Below, in pieces: positions 1 through 10,605 of a stretch of DNA of 64,000 nt (its first letter is position 1; every line of letters starts with the position of its first letter). The notes beneath the pieces were generated by a model. The model was not told where the DNA came from, did not search any database, and was given only the letters and a program-made list of their open reading frames with translations. Made by a program: the position numbers and the translations under genes. The stretch is from Yarrowia lipolytica (taxonomy: Eukaryota; Ascomycota; Dipodascomycetes; Dipodascales), in NCBI RefSeq assembly GCF_001761485.1, contig NC_090775.1:3913001-3977000 (forward strand), written 5' to 3'.

Positions 1-1475
1 CCGTCACTGGTAGTGGCAAGACGGTGGCCTACTTGCTGCCCATCTTCGAGCTGATGCTGAGAGCTGAGAAAGAGAAACGGGATATCCAGACTGCTCTGAT
101 TGTGGTTCCCACGCGAGAGTTGTGTGAGCAGGTGTCCAAGGTGATCACCAAGCTGACCCAATTTTGCCCCCATCTCAAGTCTCTCAACGTGACTCAGCAG
201 CTCGGAGACGACGTTATTTCTTCTCTGTTGGAAGAGAAGCCCAGCATCATTGTCGGAACACCCTCGAGGCTGCTAAAATACGCCAAGGAGATGGACTGCT
301 CCAAGGTCGGTTATCTGGTCATCGACGAGGCAGATCTGCTGCTATCCTACGGCTACAAGGAGGATCTTATCGAGCTGTCGGAGATGCTCCCCAAGACTAA
401 GCATACCTTCATCATGTCTGCAACACTCAACAAGGAGTCCGATCTGATGAAGCAGCAGTTCTGCAGAAGCACTGTGGCTAGTGTTGCAGTCACCGCTGCT
501 GAGGAGGAGAGAAAACTGCTGCAGTACTACGTCAAGTGCAGCGAGAGAGATAAGTTTCTGCTGGCCTACGTCATGTTTAAGCTGCAGCTGGTCAAGGGCA
601 AGACCATTGTCTTTGTCAACGAGATTGATCGATGCTACCGATTGCGTCTGTTCCTGGAGCAGTTTGGAATCAAGGCCTGTGTTCTCAACTCCGAGCTGCC
701 CATCGCCTCTCGTCTTCATATTGTGGAGCAGTTCAACAAGGGTGTTTTCAACTTGCTGATCTGTACCGACGAGGCCAACAAGCTGGCTGAGGCTAGTAAA
801 TCTGCATCCAAGCAGACCAAGGAGGTGTCCAGAGCCCATGAGTACTCTTCAACTCGAGGTCTTGATTTCATGAACGTGGCTTTTGTGCTCAACTTTGATC
901 TGCCTCTTTCTAGCCGAGCATATGTCCACCGAGTGGGCCGAACTGCTAGAGCCAACAAGGCCGGTACCGCACTGTCTTTTGTTGTGCCTGCCGACCAATG
1001 GGGCAAGGATAAGGTGGCCAAGCTGGATACTGCTAAGCGAGATGAGAAGGTGCTCAAGAAGATCATCAAGAACCAGGAGTCACAGAACATGGAAATCAAG
1101 CCCTATTCGTTCGACATGAAGCAGGTGGAGGGCTTCCGATACCGAATGGACGACGCTTTCCGAGCCGTCACAACCGTGGGTGTTCGAGAGGCCCGAGTCA
1201 AGGAGATCAAGACCGAGTTGCTCAACTCCGAGCGCCTGGCTCGACATTTCGACGAAAACCCCGACGATCTGAAGGCTCTTCGACACGACAAGGAGCTCCA
1301 CACATCCAAGGTCCAAGCACACATGAAGCGGGTGCCCGACTACTTGTTGGGACGAAAGGGTAAGCTGGATCCTAATGTGTTTGTGCCATTCAGAAAGGAT
1401 GATAACAAAATCCACAAGAAGTATACCAAGAAGAAGAAGGGCGGCGATCCCCTCAAGTTCAAGAAGCGAAAATAG
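1..1475 (+). CDS. DBP9: DEAD-box RNA helicase Dbp9 (5' partial)
   Basis: ATP-dependent RNA helicase of the Dbp9/DDX56 family, a nucleolar factor for 60S ribosomal subunit assembly. The reading frame is open from base 3, so the start lies outside the window. The first visible residues are the Walker A motif (TGSGKT); the Q motif and start are missing. Then come the Ia motif (PTRELCEQ), the DEAD box followed by LLLSYGY, which is typical of Dbp9, SAT (MSATL), and motifs V and VI (RGLDF, HRVGRTAR). The C-terminal tail is Lys/Arg rich, as expected for a nucleolar protein. About 490 residues are visible. The GTG codon at base 24 is an internal Val and not a start. The gene is convergent with the next one. 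The family call is confident; the choice of Dbp9 over other DEAD-box members rests on the DEAD-box context and the basic tail. Confidence 0.9.
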   Translation, partial: VTGSGKTVAYLLPIFELMLRAEKEKRDIQTALIVVPTRELCEQVSKVITKLTQFCPHLKSLNVTQQLGDDVISSLLEEKPSIIVGTPSRLLKYAKEMDCSKVGYLVIDEADLLLSYGYKEDLIELSEMLPKTKHTFIMSATLNKESDLMKQQFCRSTVASVAVTAAEEERKLLQYYVKCSERDKFLLAYVMFKLQLVKGKTIVFVNEIDRCYRLRLFLEQFGIKACVLNSELPIASRLHIVEQFNKGVFNLLICTDEANKLAEASKSASKQTKEVSRAHEYSSTRGLDFMNVAFVLNFDLPLSSRAYVHRVGRTARANKAGTALSFVVPADQWGKDKVAKLDTAKRDEKVLKKIIKNQESQNMEIKPYSFDMKQVEGFRYRMDDAFRAVTTVGVREARVKEIKTELLNSERLARHFDENPDDLKALRHDKELHTSKVQAHMKRVPDYLLGRKGKLDPNVFVPFRKDDNKIHKKYTKKKKGGDPLKFKKRK

Positions 1476-1786
1476 ATGATATAGAATGGAAATGACAGAT
1501 TACATGGTATTGAAATAGCGGGTGTCTGCTACAAGTAAGCGGTGTGTTTTCAAGACTACAGTACACATACTGTACATAGATATATGCTGGTGTTGGTTCT
1601 GTAAGTGAGTTGTGTTATAGTCACTTGTACCAGTAGTAAAAACTTGTGGTACAGTATGTATGTATATACAGTATATTCTAAGCTATTCTATATTTGTATT
1701 GGTACGCTACTGTACATGGGTAGGTCCGGTCCAATTCTTCGTATCCTCAATTAATATCCGTTATTAAATTATGTTGTGCTTTATTC
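1476..1786. other. Convergent 3' intergenic region
   Basis: AT-rich spacer between two convergent genes. It holds several TACTGTA/TACAGTA words (about 1555-1580 and 1650-1680) of the kind found in most gene-free stretches here. I see no gene. Confidence 0.6.
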
Positions 1787-2911
1787 CTACTTGGAAACAC
1801 TTCTAACCCAGTATTCACTGGCACCCTCCTCTCTCATCTTAATATACTGACGAGACAACAGCAGGCCGACTTGGTACAGTTCTCGTTCCACGGCCTGCTT
1901 CTTGGTTTCCAGGTCAGCCAGATTCTGGGTCAGATTCGTCGACCTGCCTCCAGTGTTGGCAGAGAAGTTTTTGTATGTCGTGGTCGGCCCCATCTTCTTG
2001 ATGAGATCAATCTCCACTGTGATTGCACGTGACAACTCAAACAGCTTGTCCGACTGCTGTTGCAGCTGGGCCACTCGGTCTGCCCGTGATGCGTGCGACT
2101 CCCTTGAGCTAATCGATGCACTGTCCGAGGCGGCTCGTGGCTTCTCAGCTGCAATGCCTCCATGTCCTTCCTTCTTGCTCTTGACCGTCTGTCTTACCAA
2201 AGCGTCAAACTGTCGCTCGATCTCCACCTCCTTCATCTTGATACGAGCATATACTCCGGAGGGCCCCGAGTTGTTGTTGGGTTTCACCTTTGCCCGTGGG
2301 TCGTGCGTCTGTGGTCGAGGAGCCACCGTGGGCTGTTGTGGCCGGTGACCGAGACCATGTCCTATGCCTGCATTCTTGTGGAAAATGCCCCGGGTGCCTG
2401 TACTAGGTGGAGCCAGTCTAGCTACTGTGGCAACGCACACCTCGGCTGAGGTGTCTGGCGAGTCTAGAGACACATCTCCGTCTTCCTCGGCGTCCTCGAA
2501 GCGGTCCAGGTCTGAGTCTCGAAGTGTAGATGTGGAGGAGGAGTTCTGTAAACTCTTGTTATGCTGTGTAGTTGGTGCAGCCCGTTGTTGGGCATGTGTT
2601 GTTGTCGTGGTCTGATGATGTGTGTTGAAAGGGACAGGGCTTCCAGAAGGCTGTCTGGGCTGGTTCAGCTTCTTCTCTGGAGTCGACGTGCCCCCGGCGG
2701 CATGCAAAACGTCTTCGGGGATGCAATAGCTCTCGCTGGCGACGGTGTTGAGCGTGGAGGACGAGTAGTTTGGCACCGCTCTCATGAAAGCTCTTCGGCG
2801 CTGTTCCGACATGACAAAGGACTCATCACGGGTCATTTCGTAGTGCGACGTGTCGTCGGCGCCAATAACGAGGGCGGCTCCCACGGTTTGGGCCATTGGT
2901 CGTGATGGCAT
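1787..2911 (-). CDS. Unrecognised 374-aa protein with C-terminal coiled coil
   Basis: I do not recognise this protein. The frame opens with an ATG at 2911 and codes for 374 residues. Residues about 75-250 are low in complexity, rich in Ser, Thr, Pro, Gln and His, with a Thr run and an acidic patch (DRFEDAEEDGD). The last 140 residues look helical, with many charged and Leu residues (for example QLQQQSDKLFELSRAI and ADLETKKQAVERELYQVG), which suggests a coiled coil. There is no signal peptide or membrane segment. Codon use (CGA Arg, clean open frame on one strand) looks like a real host gene. It is divergent from the next gene with a 537-bp shared upstream region. A scaffold or cytoskeletal adaptor would fit, but that is only a guess. 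Confidence 0.75.
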   Translation of the reverse strand: MPSRPMAQTVGAALVIGADDTSHYEMTRDESFVMSEQRRRAFMRAVPNYSSSTLNTVASESYCIPEDVLHAAGGTSTPEKKLNQPRQPSGSPVPFNTHHQTTTTTHAQQRAAPTTQHNKSLQNSSSTSTLRDSDLDRFEDAEEDGDVSLDSPDTSAEVCVATVARLAPPSTGTRGIFHKNAGIGHGLGHRPQQPTVAPRPQTHDPRAKVKPNNNSGPSGVYARIKMKEVEIERQFDALVRQTVKSKKEGHGGIAAEKPRAASDSASISSRESHASRADRVAQLQQQSDKLFELSRAITVEIDLIKKMGPTTTYKNFSANTGGRSTNLTQNLADLETKKQAVERELYQVGLLLSRQYIKMREEGASEYWVRSVSK

Positions 2912-3448
2912 CTTGGTTGGGGTTTACGTCTCGTCTCTTCAATCTGCTTGTGATGATTGACACTCTCACTGTTTTGGATTCAGAGCGCGAAACGCGCCTT
3001 TAGGTTTCAAATGCGATGAACAGAGTTGGTTCCCCTACCTTGAATCGCTGGGTGTTAAAACCAAGTCGTATAAACCACCCTGGCAGGTGTTGAGAGAAGA
3101 ATAGGTGAGACTCGTATGTAGTATGGGAGAGAGAGCTCAAGAGGCATTATATCATATAGCAGGTCTGGCACTTGACCTGCAGCATCGCATCCTGCAGGAA
3201 TCCATCACCTGGGTCTTAGATTATTATTCTCCTTCCCATGCAATGTTGTGGTTGTATTTTGAAATGTTATTCTGAGACTTCTGTCATACCCTTTTGAGAA
3301 GTCGGGGTTGGGGTAGCCCAGAACTTGCCCAGAACCTGAATAGCCATTTGGGTCACGCGCCAAGTGCAGCAGTCATGCACTAACGTTTAGTTCCTAAAAT
3401 TTCAAGTGCGTTTTTCAGGCGCAAAAAATAAACTGACCAAGCTCTATA
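2912..3448. promoter_or_regulatory. Divergent promoter region
   Basis: Shared upstream DNA of two unrecognised genes. A CCTGCAG-type word occurs twice in opposite halves of a short imperfect palindrome near 3174-3200, and a TATA-like ATATCATATA lies near 3147. No ORF of note. Confidence 0.5.
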
Positions 3449-4282
3449 ATGCAGCGACTATTGAAAAAGGCACTGAAAAACAGCGCAGCGGGCGAGGCTG
3501 GAGCACCACTGGAGCGCACCGACACCCGCTCCTCGCACGAAACGCTCTTTGACGACAACAAGTCCGCGGTCTCCACGCTGTTTGAAACCCCTGAAGGCGA
3601 CCCGCGAGAACGGGATGTCTACAGCATATACTCGGCCATGTTTCGACATGGAGTGACCGTTTTTGACGATGGCCTCAAAAAACCCATTCTGTCTGTGTCC
3701 ACGCATTTCTTCGGCAAGACCTACATGGAGATTTACCGGCTGGACGATAAGCAGAGCCCAGGTAGCGAGGCTGTGTCAATGTCTGGAACCGAGTGCTACA
3801 AGTCGCTTCTGTGCAGTGTGACACAAAAGGTACTTGACAACGACCGTATCGAGTACATTCTCACCTTTGTGGACAGCGAGCGGGACAACATCACCATGGT
3901 TACCCATGGAACCAGGCGGGTGACTACAGCTTCTTACGAAGGCGTGCAGTTGCAATGGTACGGAACGACGGGCATTGCCAACACTTATGGCTCTGGATTC
4001 TTTCATCTGCGGCTTGTTGACACCGAACATACTGAGAGACAGGGTAATGTGCTGCCAGACTCAGACACCCTCTGTGGTCCTTGCATAGGAGCCTACAGTT
4101 ATCTGACTGAGGGCAGACTGAAGAAGCAGCGCCGGGTTGGCGAGTTTAGCATTTTCAATGGTGGCACTCATCTTTCCGAGGTCATCCTACTCATGGGACT
4201 GGTTCTGCGAGAGGGAGAGATGCGAAAGATAACGGAAAGTACACGAGCTGCCAATGCTGTCACCAGCAAGGTGTTTTTGTAA
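3449..4282 (+). CDS. Unrecognised 277-aa protein
   Basis: Unspliced ATG-to-stop frame of 277 residues that I do not recognise. The N-terminus is basic and amphipathic (MQRLLKKALKNSAAG), followed by an acidic, Ser-rich stretch and then a compact region from about residue 65 with alternating beta-like segments (PILSVSTHFFGKTYMEIY; IEYILTFVDSER; VQLQWYGTTG; GEFSIFNGG). The C-terminal part (HLSEVILLMGLVLREGE) is probably helical. The beta-rich core ending in a hydrophobic helix recalls tubby-like/LURP-one folds, but I cannot confirm this by eye. There is no clear membrane segment. The N-terminus could be a mitochondrial presequence or a membrane-binding helix. The gene is head to tail with MDM35. 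Confidence 0.75.
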   Translation: MQRLLKKALKNSAAGEAGAPLERTDTRSSHETLFDDNKSAVSTLFETPEGDPRERDVYSIYSAMFRHGVTVFDDGLKKPILSVSTHFFGKTYMEIYRLDDKQSPGSEAVSMSGTECYKSLLCSVTQKVLDNDRIEYILTFVDSERDNITMVTHGTRRVTTASYEGVQLQWYGTTGIANTYGSGFFHLRLVDTEHTERQGNVLPDSDTLCGPCIGAYSYLTEGRLKKQRRVGEFSIFNGGTHLSEVILLMGLVLREGEMRKITESTRAANAVTSKVFL

Positions 4283-4984
<702 letters not shown>

Positions 4985-5350
4985 ATGTATATATTAATTG
5001 AACGATTCTGCTGGCCAAGATGTGAAAAAACGAGTTTCTCACTTGTATCAAGTCTGTGTTAGTCAGGCTTTTCTCTGTAAGTGTGCAAGGGTGTCTGTGA
5101 GTTACGGGTGAATTTTTTTAAAATCTAGTAAAAGGATGAAGTTCGACAGATTTTATAGGGAAATCTAAACACTTTCTAACGATTTATAAAAAGTCCTCTC
5201 GCCGCAAGAAGTCATCGGCCACCTTCCAGTACCCCAAACACACCTGTGTAAGTCACTGCAAGAAAACCTCGCCACGTGACAAACAAGGTTTTGCAAAATC
5301 GTCGGTTGGAATATCAGACTCTATCACCACACATACACGACCATACAAAA
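4985..5350. promoter_or_regulatory. Promoter region of the bL35m gene
   Basis: 366-bp spacer. A TATA-like TTATAAAAA lies near 5184, about 165 bp upstream of the bL35m ATG. No gene seen. Confidence 0.5.
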
Positions 5351-5991
5351 ATGCTGTCTCTGATTCAGTCGCTACGGCCGACTGTGGCCATGAACAACGT
5401 GGCGCAGATGTTTGTGCGAAACACTTGCAAGTCCGCCCATGTCAAGACCAAAAAGGCCGTTGCCAACCGAATCAAGATCTGTGGTAGTGGAAAGATCACC
5501 AGAGTGAGTGCCACAAGGATGGAGAGGAGGGGAAATAAGGAAAAAGGAATGCTGGGAGCGACTCCGATCAAGCCATGATAGAGTGGATAGCTGATATTTC
5601 AGTGCCGGAAAAGTTTTGCCTCTGATCTGATCATGGCCTTATGTTACACAGCTTTCAAGCTGAGATGATTAACTGTTTCAGCAGCTAGAAGAGATACCAG
5701 ACACGGAACTACCTGTCACAACCAGGCTGATTACGCACACTGCGTTTTTTTTGTTTTTTTTGTTGCTTACCAGGCACTCAGATCAAGCAAGACACTCATA
5801 ACCTCTTGTAGCTGAACACATCAACAATGACAACTTCCAGATCGCCACTAACTCAGGGAAAAACCGGACGAAAGCACGGAAACACTGGATGGTCCGCTGC
5901 TCTGCTGCGAAAGAAGACCGGTATGACCGAGCTCACCGGTTTCCAGAAGAAGCATGTCAAGAAGTACGTGCCTTTCAAACAATCCCCTTAA
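5351..5991 (+). CDS. Mitochondrial ribosomal protein bL35m (spliced)
   Basis: Large-subunit mitoribosomal protein of the bL35 family. Exons 5351-5503 and 5857-5991 join in phase 0 to give 95 residues. The first 30 or so residues form a basic, Ser/Leu-rich presequence. The bL35 core follows: HVKTKKAVANRIKICGSGKITR from exon 1, continued by RKHGNTGWSAALLRKK in exon 2, matching the KTK...AKRF...GSGK...RKAGKRH pattern of the bacterial protein. The 353-bp intron starts GTGAGT and ends CACTAACTCAG. I chose the ATG at 5351 (preceded by AAAA) over an upstream in-frame GTG. Without exon 2 the core would be cut at the RKHG motif, so the spliced model is strongly favoured. Confidence 0.9.
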
Positions 5992-6298
5992 TGTATATAG
6001 CAATTAGAACCCTCTTGGATGCACGAGAAGTCTGTACAGTACAGACGGATACAAGTTCGTAGTGCACGTACCGAGCTGTTTAAATTAATTGATGTATTTT
6101 TCTGTATAAGATGTAATCATTGCATACTCTGCAAATAATAAATAGGGCGCGCGGGGTTTAGATCACGGTTTTGATGGGACAGCTAGGCCGTGGGTAGGTA
6201 CAGCACTTGTACTCAGGCCGTGGTGGAGACGCGGTACTGCGAAAGTACCAGCGATATGAATGTCGTAAGTATCATACTACAATTGTAGCAGAGGGGGG
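5992..6298. other. Intergenic spacer
   Basis: About 307 bp, AT-rich, with AATAATAAATA near 6135 and TACAGTACAG near 6034. No gene seen. Confidence 0.5.
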
Positions 6299-6982
6299 TT
6301 ACTGGCCAAGCAACAACCAACCAATAAAATAGACACCATAACCCATCATTTCAACAGCATCCACAGGGTTAAGGCTGGACAGACCAGAGTCCCACTCAAT
6401 GGCAGACTCACGAGGAGCATACTCTTGTCGATCTGAAGAGGGCTCGTTGGCCAAAAGACCGACATTTTTTTCAGGCACAAAAGGCTTGAGCTCCTCGCCA
6501 GTCAACCAATAATGGAGTCGATCTCCAAATGCTGAGGCGTTGGACTCGCGGTTGCACTGTTCAATCACGCTTGTCACTAATTGTTGTTTGTCGGCGTCAC
6601 AGATATCGAGCATTTGTGTTTCTTGAGAGTGTTTTCTGATTACAGCGGACCCAGGGGCGCTTTTTTGATTATATATAGCCTTACAGCCTTTCAGAGACTT
6701 TCGTCGCCATGCAACAAAGACAGGACCAGTAAGGTTGTTGAGTGCACGTGACCTCGGGTCCACGAACGTCATGGGGCAAAACAAGACTATTGCAACATAA
6801 TTATAAGGGGTAGATGCAGCTTGCGAGTTCCCCTCCTGCTTGCTACGTGCCAGTGCAACCTCTGGCGTGTTATTCTTCCACATTTGCTCTTTGTGGCGAC
6901 CAGTAGCGTGTAATAAACATTCTGGGGTAACTGTAAGCGCTGATATGGAAATGTACGATACGATAGGGTATGTAGGGTCCAT
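6299..6982 (-). CDS. Orphan ORF with C-terminal hydrophobic tail (model uncertain)
   Basis: An open frame on the minus strand that I do not recognise. The first in-frame ATG is at 6982 (227 residues). A second ATG at 6613 would give a 104-residue protein. The C-terminal 100 residues look more protein-like than the rest: a helical start (DADKQQLVTSVIEQCNRES), a middle YWLTGEELKPFVPEKN, and a final hydrophobic segment (MMGYGVYFIGWLLLGQ) that could be a tail anchor. A perfect GTGAGT donor lies upstream on the same strand (7084-7089), just after a possible mini-exon with an ATG (MLVMWRRRR), so a spliced gene is possible. I could not find a matching CTAAC-AG acceptor. The N-terminal half may be non-coding. 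Confidence 0.4.
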   Translation of the reverse strand: MDPTYPIVSYISISALTVTPECLLHATGRHKEQMWKNNTPEVALARSKQEGNSQAASTPYNYVAIVLFCPMTFVDPRSRALNNLTGPVFVAWRRKSLKGCKAIYNQKSAPGSAVIRKHSQETQMLDICDADKQQLVTSVIEQCNRESNASAFGDRLHYWLTGEELKPFVPEKNVGLLANEPSSDRQEYAPRESAIEWDSGLSSLNPVDAVEMMGYGVYFIGWLLLGQ

Positions 6983-7494
6983 GTAGGGTCTTACAGATAG
7001 CTTCAACAAGTACTCGTACCAGGCGCGATACTGCAATAACAGTGGATATTTCTCAACAAATCTACTGTAGGTGACACACACACTCACGTCTGCGTCTCCA
7101 CATGACAAGCATCACTGTTAATCTATGTTCCACTTGATTATGGCTTTTGCCACCAGGTCTTGTTGGGTCATGTCTTGTGTACTTTTAGCTCTCCATATAA
7201 TAAATATATTGGGGTAATCCTCAAGGTGGAGAATGTGGGGTGCCTGAATACATGGAGTGAAAAGTCGTGTGACCAGTTGTCGTTGGCAAGATGATAAGAT
7301 CGGTGATGAGTCCGAGCACTTAATTGCGCGGTAGTGTATTGTTCTACAAGTAGCACAACATGTCATACTACGATTACTACAGCCTCACTCCACACTACAT
7401 AACGTACAGTACTGTACTTGTACCCGTGCCATAGACTACAAACAATAACACCTCTGTAACTAAACATGCAATCTATACATTTTTGGGTCTCTAT
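6983..7494. other. Intergenic, gene status unclear
   Basis: 512 bp upstream of the orphan ORF and downstream of NMA111. Two overlapping minus-strand ORFs of 62-82 codons end here (7118-7366, 7168-7356), with no recognisable domains. They could be exons of the orphan gene or chance frames. Confidence 0.35.
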
Positions 7495-10400
7495 TTACTC
7501 TTGCTTTTCAGCCTCGTTCACCTGCTCCTCGACATTTTCATCGCTCTCCTTGACTCGCTTACCGTCCTTATAACTGTATCCAACCCACTCATTGCCCTCC
7601 TTTTTGATCTCCGCCGTGGGGAAGTAGTGGTAGTTCATCTTCATGGAACACGCAAACGCCACGTTGTCAAACGTGACAATACGCAACTTGACGTAGGTAT
7701 TGTCAGGGATCTTGGTCACCACAGACAGGAACGTCTCCAGATCAGGAGTGGCGGTGCCGTTCACGTGAGTGATGAAGTTGGTGGGCGCAATCAAGTACTG
7801 GTAAGCGGGAGATCCCTGGGCTCGACTGGACACGTAGACGCCCGAGTGGATCTTTTTGATTTGCTGACGAACAGCATGGTGGGGGGTCTGCAGAACAGCT
7901 CCGCACCAGAAGACGGCCTGAGAGGTCTCGAAAGCCGAATCCGTGGTGGGAGCCTGGATCTCCTCCTCCTTTTTGTTTCGCACCAGCTTGATGGTCACCT
8001 GCTCCTTGTCGCCGGCCTCGCTGAGCGTTGTCAGGGTCGTCAGCAGCTTGCCGTTGATGGACAGCAGAATGTCTCCCTCTTTGAGCGCCTGGGAGTTGCC
8101 ATTGATGGGTGTAGCGGTTCGAATGACCTCAAACAGCTGGTGTCGCTGCGAGTTGTCCTGCTCAACGGCAGCAATCCACTCGGGAGACACGCCTCGGATT
8201 CGAGCCTGGATCATGGACACAGAGGCGATCTCAACGTCCAGGAACCGCTCCTGGGGAGGCTTTCCGGCTCGGATTCGCTGCACGGTCTCCAGGAAGGTGC
8301 TGGTGTCGATTCCGAGTCGGTACTCGTGCTGACGGCCCTCGGTTCGCTCGCCCATGCAGGACAGCCAGAAGGCTCGCACAACACCAGTCTTGGGATCAGC
8401 AAGAACACCGGCAGTGCAGCCATTGGGAATGGTGGAGTCCACGGTGATGGCGTCCAGGTTGAGAGCTCGGTAGTAGGGCTCTCCGGCATTGGGAGGGATG
8501 GTGATGGCGGTCACATCGGACACCTTGGTTCGGGTGGTCACCAATCGAAGAGACAGGTTATGGCCCATGAACAGCACAGGGTCTCCCTGCTTCAGGGGAG
8601 TGGAAGAGAGCTTGGCGGTCTCAATATCGGCATGCACCAGCTTGGGGTCGTACTGCAGAATGGCATAGTTCTGCAGAGGGTGCATGAAGACGACGGTTCC
8701 AGGGACAACCACGGACTCGGCGAAGGTCACGGACACGTTACAAAGATCGTAGGGGATGATAGATCGAGACACGAGCACCAGACCCTTCTCGGCATCGACC
8801 ACGAGACCATGTGACTGTCGCATGGTTCGGGGGAAGCCGTCAATCTTGTAGGGGATCATACAAGAGACCCGAACGAAAGATCGGGACAAAGGTGCACACG
8901 CAGCATCAGCCTCCTCCAGATTGGGATCTGTGAAGGTGGCTCGCTGGGGCACAATTTCGTCCTTCTTGGGTACAGGGTACTGTTTACTGAGATCGGTGAA
9001 GTCCCACTTGCCGGTGGTGTCGTTTCGCACCGCCAGACGGAAGCTAGAGTGCCACTTCCGGTCAATGTAGGTGATGGTGAAGTTGGTGGTGTGTAGGTCT
9101 CTCAGATGTCTGTATCGGATCGAAACTCGTCGGCCGTCGGGAATAGCGGCAATTACTTTGATAAAGGTATCAAGATCGGGAGTGTCGATATCATCGATAG
9201 AATCGACCACCCAGCCCTTGGACTCATTACCCTGTCCGTCAAGTCGGAATGAGCCTCCAACCTCAGACACGTAGACGCCGCGCACAGGAATTGCGTAGAT
9301 TCGAGCCAGCTGGTATGACAGGTCCTGGAAGCTGGCACCGCAAACCTCAACGTATCGATCGGGGGTGATGGAGTGCAAGTCCTGAACATAAATGTCAAAT
9401 GTGATTTCGGCGCCGTTTCGCTCCACAGTCACCTTAACAATGTCTCCCACAGCCTCGTCGAGAATGGAATCCAGGGTGATGAACGAAGAGATGGGCGTGG
9501 AATTTACAGACAGCAAAATGTCTCCCTCCAGCAGAAGGGGGGCCATGGCAGCATCTTCTTCAGCCACAACAAAGGATTCCTCGCCAGCCATGGAGATATC
9601 CCCTCCCTCAGTGGCTGCCACCTCATCGTCCTCAATAGTCTTGGCCTGCTCCTCAGAAACATCATCGACCTTGACTCCGTTGACTCCTCGGGGCACAGCA
9701 GAGGGGCCCTCAGGAAGAACAGTCTCGGCAACCAGCATACCTATAGTGCTGGGGAAGAGTTCTCGCTGCTTCTTCTCGTTTGACGCACTTAGACCCAGTC
9801 GTCGACACTCGTCGAAGGGCTTCAGCATCCAGTGGGTCTGGATCGTGCCTCGGGTCACCTTGTCTCCTCGCAGAATGCACTCCAGGGCTCGCTTTCCTCG
9901 GTTGAGAGGGAGGAAGAAGTCAGTGGATGCGTCGGTAGAGCCTCCAGCCTGAAGAGCAATGGCATCTCCATCGATATCAACAACAGGAGAACCAGAGGAG
10001 CCACCAGATGCGCTTGCAGCGGCCTGGATATACTCGGTGTTGAAATCGTTGTATGTGAGGTCACCGTAGTCGGGGGCGTTTCTGTCGAGCCGAGAAATAA
10101 AGCCGGAAAGAATCGACAGCTTTTCTCCGTTGTCATTACCCACCACTCGAATCTCGGTTCCAACCTGAGCCTTTTCGGGGCACAGACGCAGCTTTTGCAC
10201 ATTCATGTACTTGATCTTGGAAGGGTCGAACTTGAGGAAACCAAAATCGTGGACGGGGTCTCGATAGATGGGCACCAGCTCACACTCCTCGTGGTTGTCG
10301 AACACAGCGTATCCACAGAAGGGACCGGCTCCCACAACGTGTCTGTTGGTCATGATGATTCCCATCTCTGTATCGACCACGAAGCCCGTGGCTTCACTGA

Positions 10401-10605
10401 CCACGGCGCTCTCGCAGTCGAAAGAGGCCACCTGGGCAAACTGGATGGATACGACCGACTTGACGACCTTCTCAATGGTGGAGTGCCATCCAGCAACCAC
10501 TCCATTCGAAGCGGAGGTGGCGGCCGGCATGGCAATTTTTTTAGGACTCCTGACTGGCGATTTGAGCCCGTTCAGGTCGTCGCGAGATCGCTTTTGCGGA
10601 ACCAT
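7495..10605 (-). CDS. NMA111: Nma111 HtrA-like nuclear serine protease
   Basis: HtrA/Omi-family serine protease with a duplicated protease-PDZ layout. The yeast relative is nuclear and promotes apoptosis-like death by cutting the inhibitor Bir1. The frame opens with an ATG at 10605 and codes for 1036 residues, near the family size of about 1000. The N-terminal protease shows the triad His89 (TNRHVVG), Asp120 (HDFGFLKF) and Ser204 in GGSSGSPV. PDZ-like segments follow (for example EGDILLSVNSTPISS and EGDILLSINGKLLTT). The second, degenerate protease domain (from about residue 560) lacks a clear triad, as in the family. A basic N-terminus (KRSRDD, SPKK) suits nuclear import. The long ORFs on the opposite strand are shadows of its codon bias. 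Confidence 0.93.
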   Translation of the reverse strand: MVPQKRSRDDLNGLKSPVRSPKKIAMPAATSASNGVVAGWHSTIEKVVKSVVSIQFAQVASFDCESAVVSEATGFVVDTEMGIIMTNRHVVGAGPFCGYAVFDNHEECELVPIYRDPVHDFGFLKFDPSKIKYMNVQKLRLCPEKAQVGTEIRVVGNDNGEKLSILSGFISRLDRNAPDYGDLTYNDFNTEYIQAAASASGGSSGSPVVDIDGDAIALQAGGSTDASTDFFLPLNRGKRALECILRGDKVTRGTIQTHWMLKPFDECRRLGLSASNEKKQRELFPSTIGMLVAETVLPEGPSAVPRGVNGVKVDDVSEEQAKTIEDDEVAATEGGDISMAGEESFVVAEEDAAMAPLLLEGDILLSVNSTPISSFITLDSILDEAVGDIVKVTVERNGAEITFDIYVQDLHSITPDRYVEVCGASFQDLSYQLARIYAIPVRGVYVSEVGGSFRLDGQGNESKGWVVDSIDDIDTPDLDTFIKVIAAIPDGRRVSIRYRHLRDLHTTNFTITYIDRKWHSSFRLAVRNDTTGKWDFTDLSKQYPVPKKDEIVPQRATFTDPNLEEADAACAPLSRSFVRVSCMIPYKIDGFPRTMRQSHGLVVDAEKGLVLVSRSIIPYDLCNVSVTFAESVVVPGTVVFMHPLQNYAILQYDPKLVHADIETAKLSSTPLKQGDPVLFMGHNLSLRLVTTRTKVSDVTAITIPPNAGEPYYRALNLDAITVDSTIPNGCTAGVLADPKTGVVRAFWLSCMGERTEGRQHEYRLGIDTSTFLETVQRIRAGKPPQERFLDVEIASVSMIQARIRGVSPEWIAAVEQDNSQRHQLFEVIRTATPINGNSQALKEGDILLSINGKLLTTLTTLSEAGDKEQVTIKLVRNKKEEEIQAPTTDSAFETSQAVFWCGAVLQTPHHAVRQQIKKIHSGVYVSSRAQGSPAYQYLIAPTNFITHVNGTATPDLETFLSVVTKIPDNTYVKLRIVTFDNVAFACSMKMNYHYFPTAEIKKEGNEWVGYSYKDGKRVKESDENVEEQVNEAEKQE

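Noticed and set aside
7483-8814. 443-codon plus-strand ORF over NMA111
   Set aside because: Shadow of NMA111; Val/Gly/His/Leu-rich composition typical of antisense frames.
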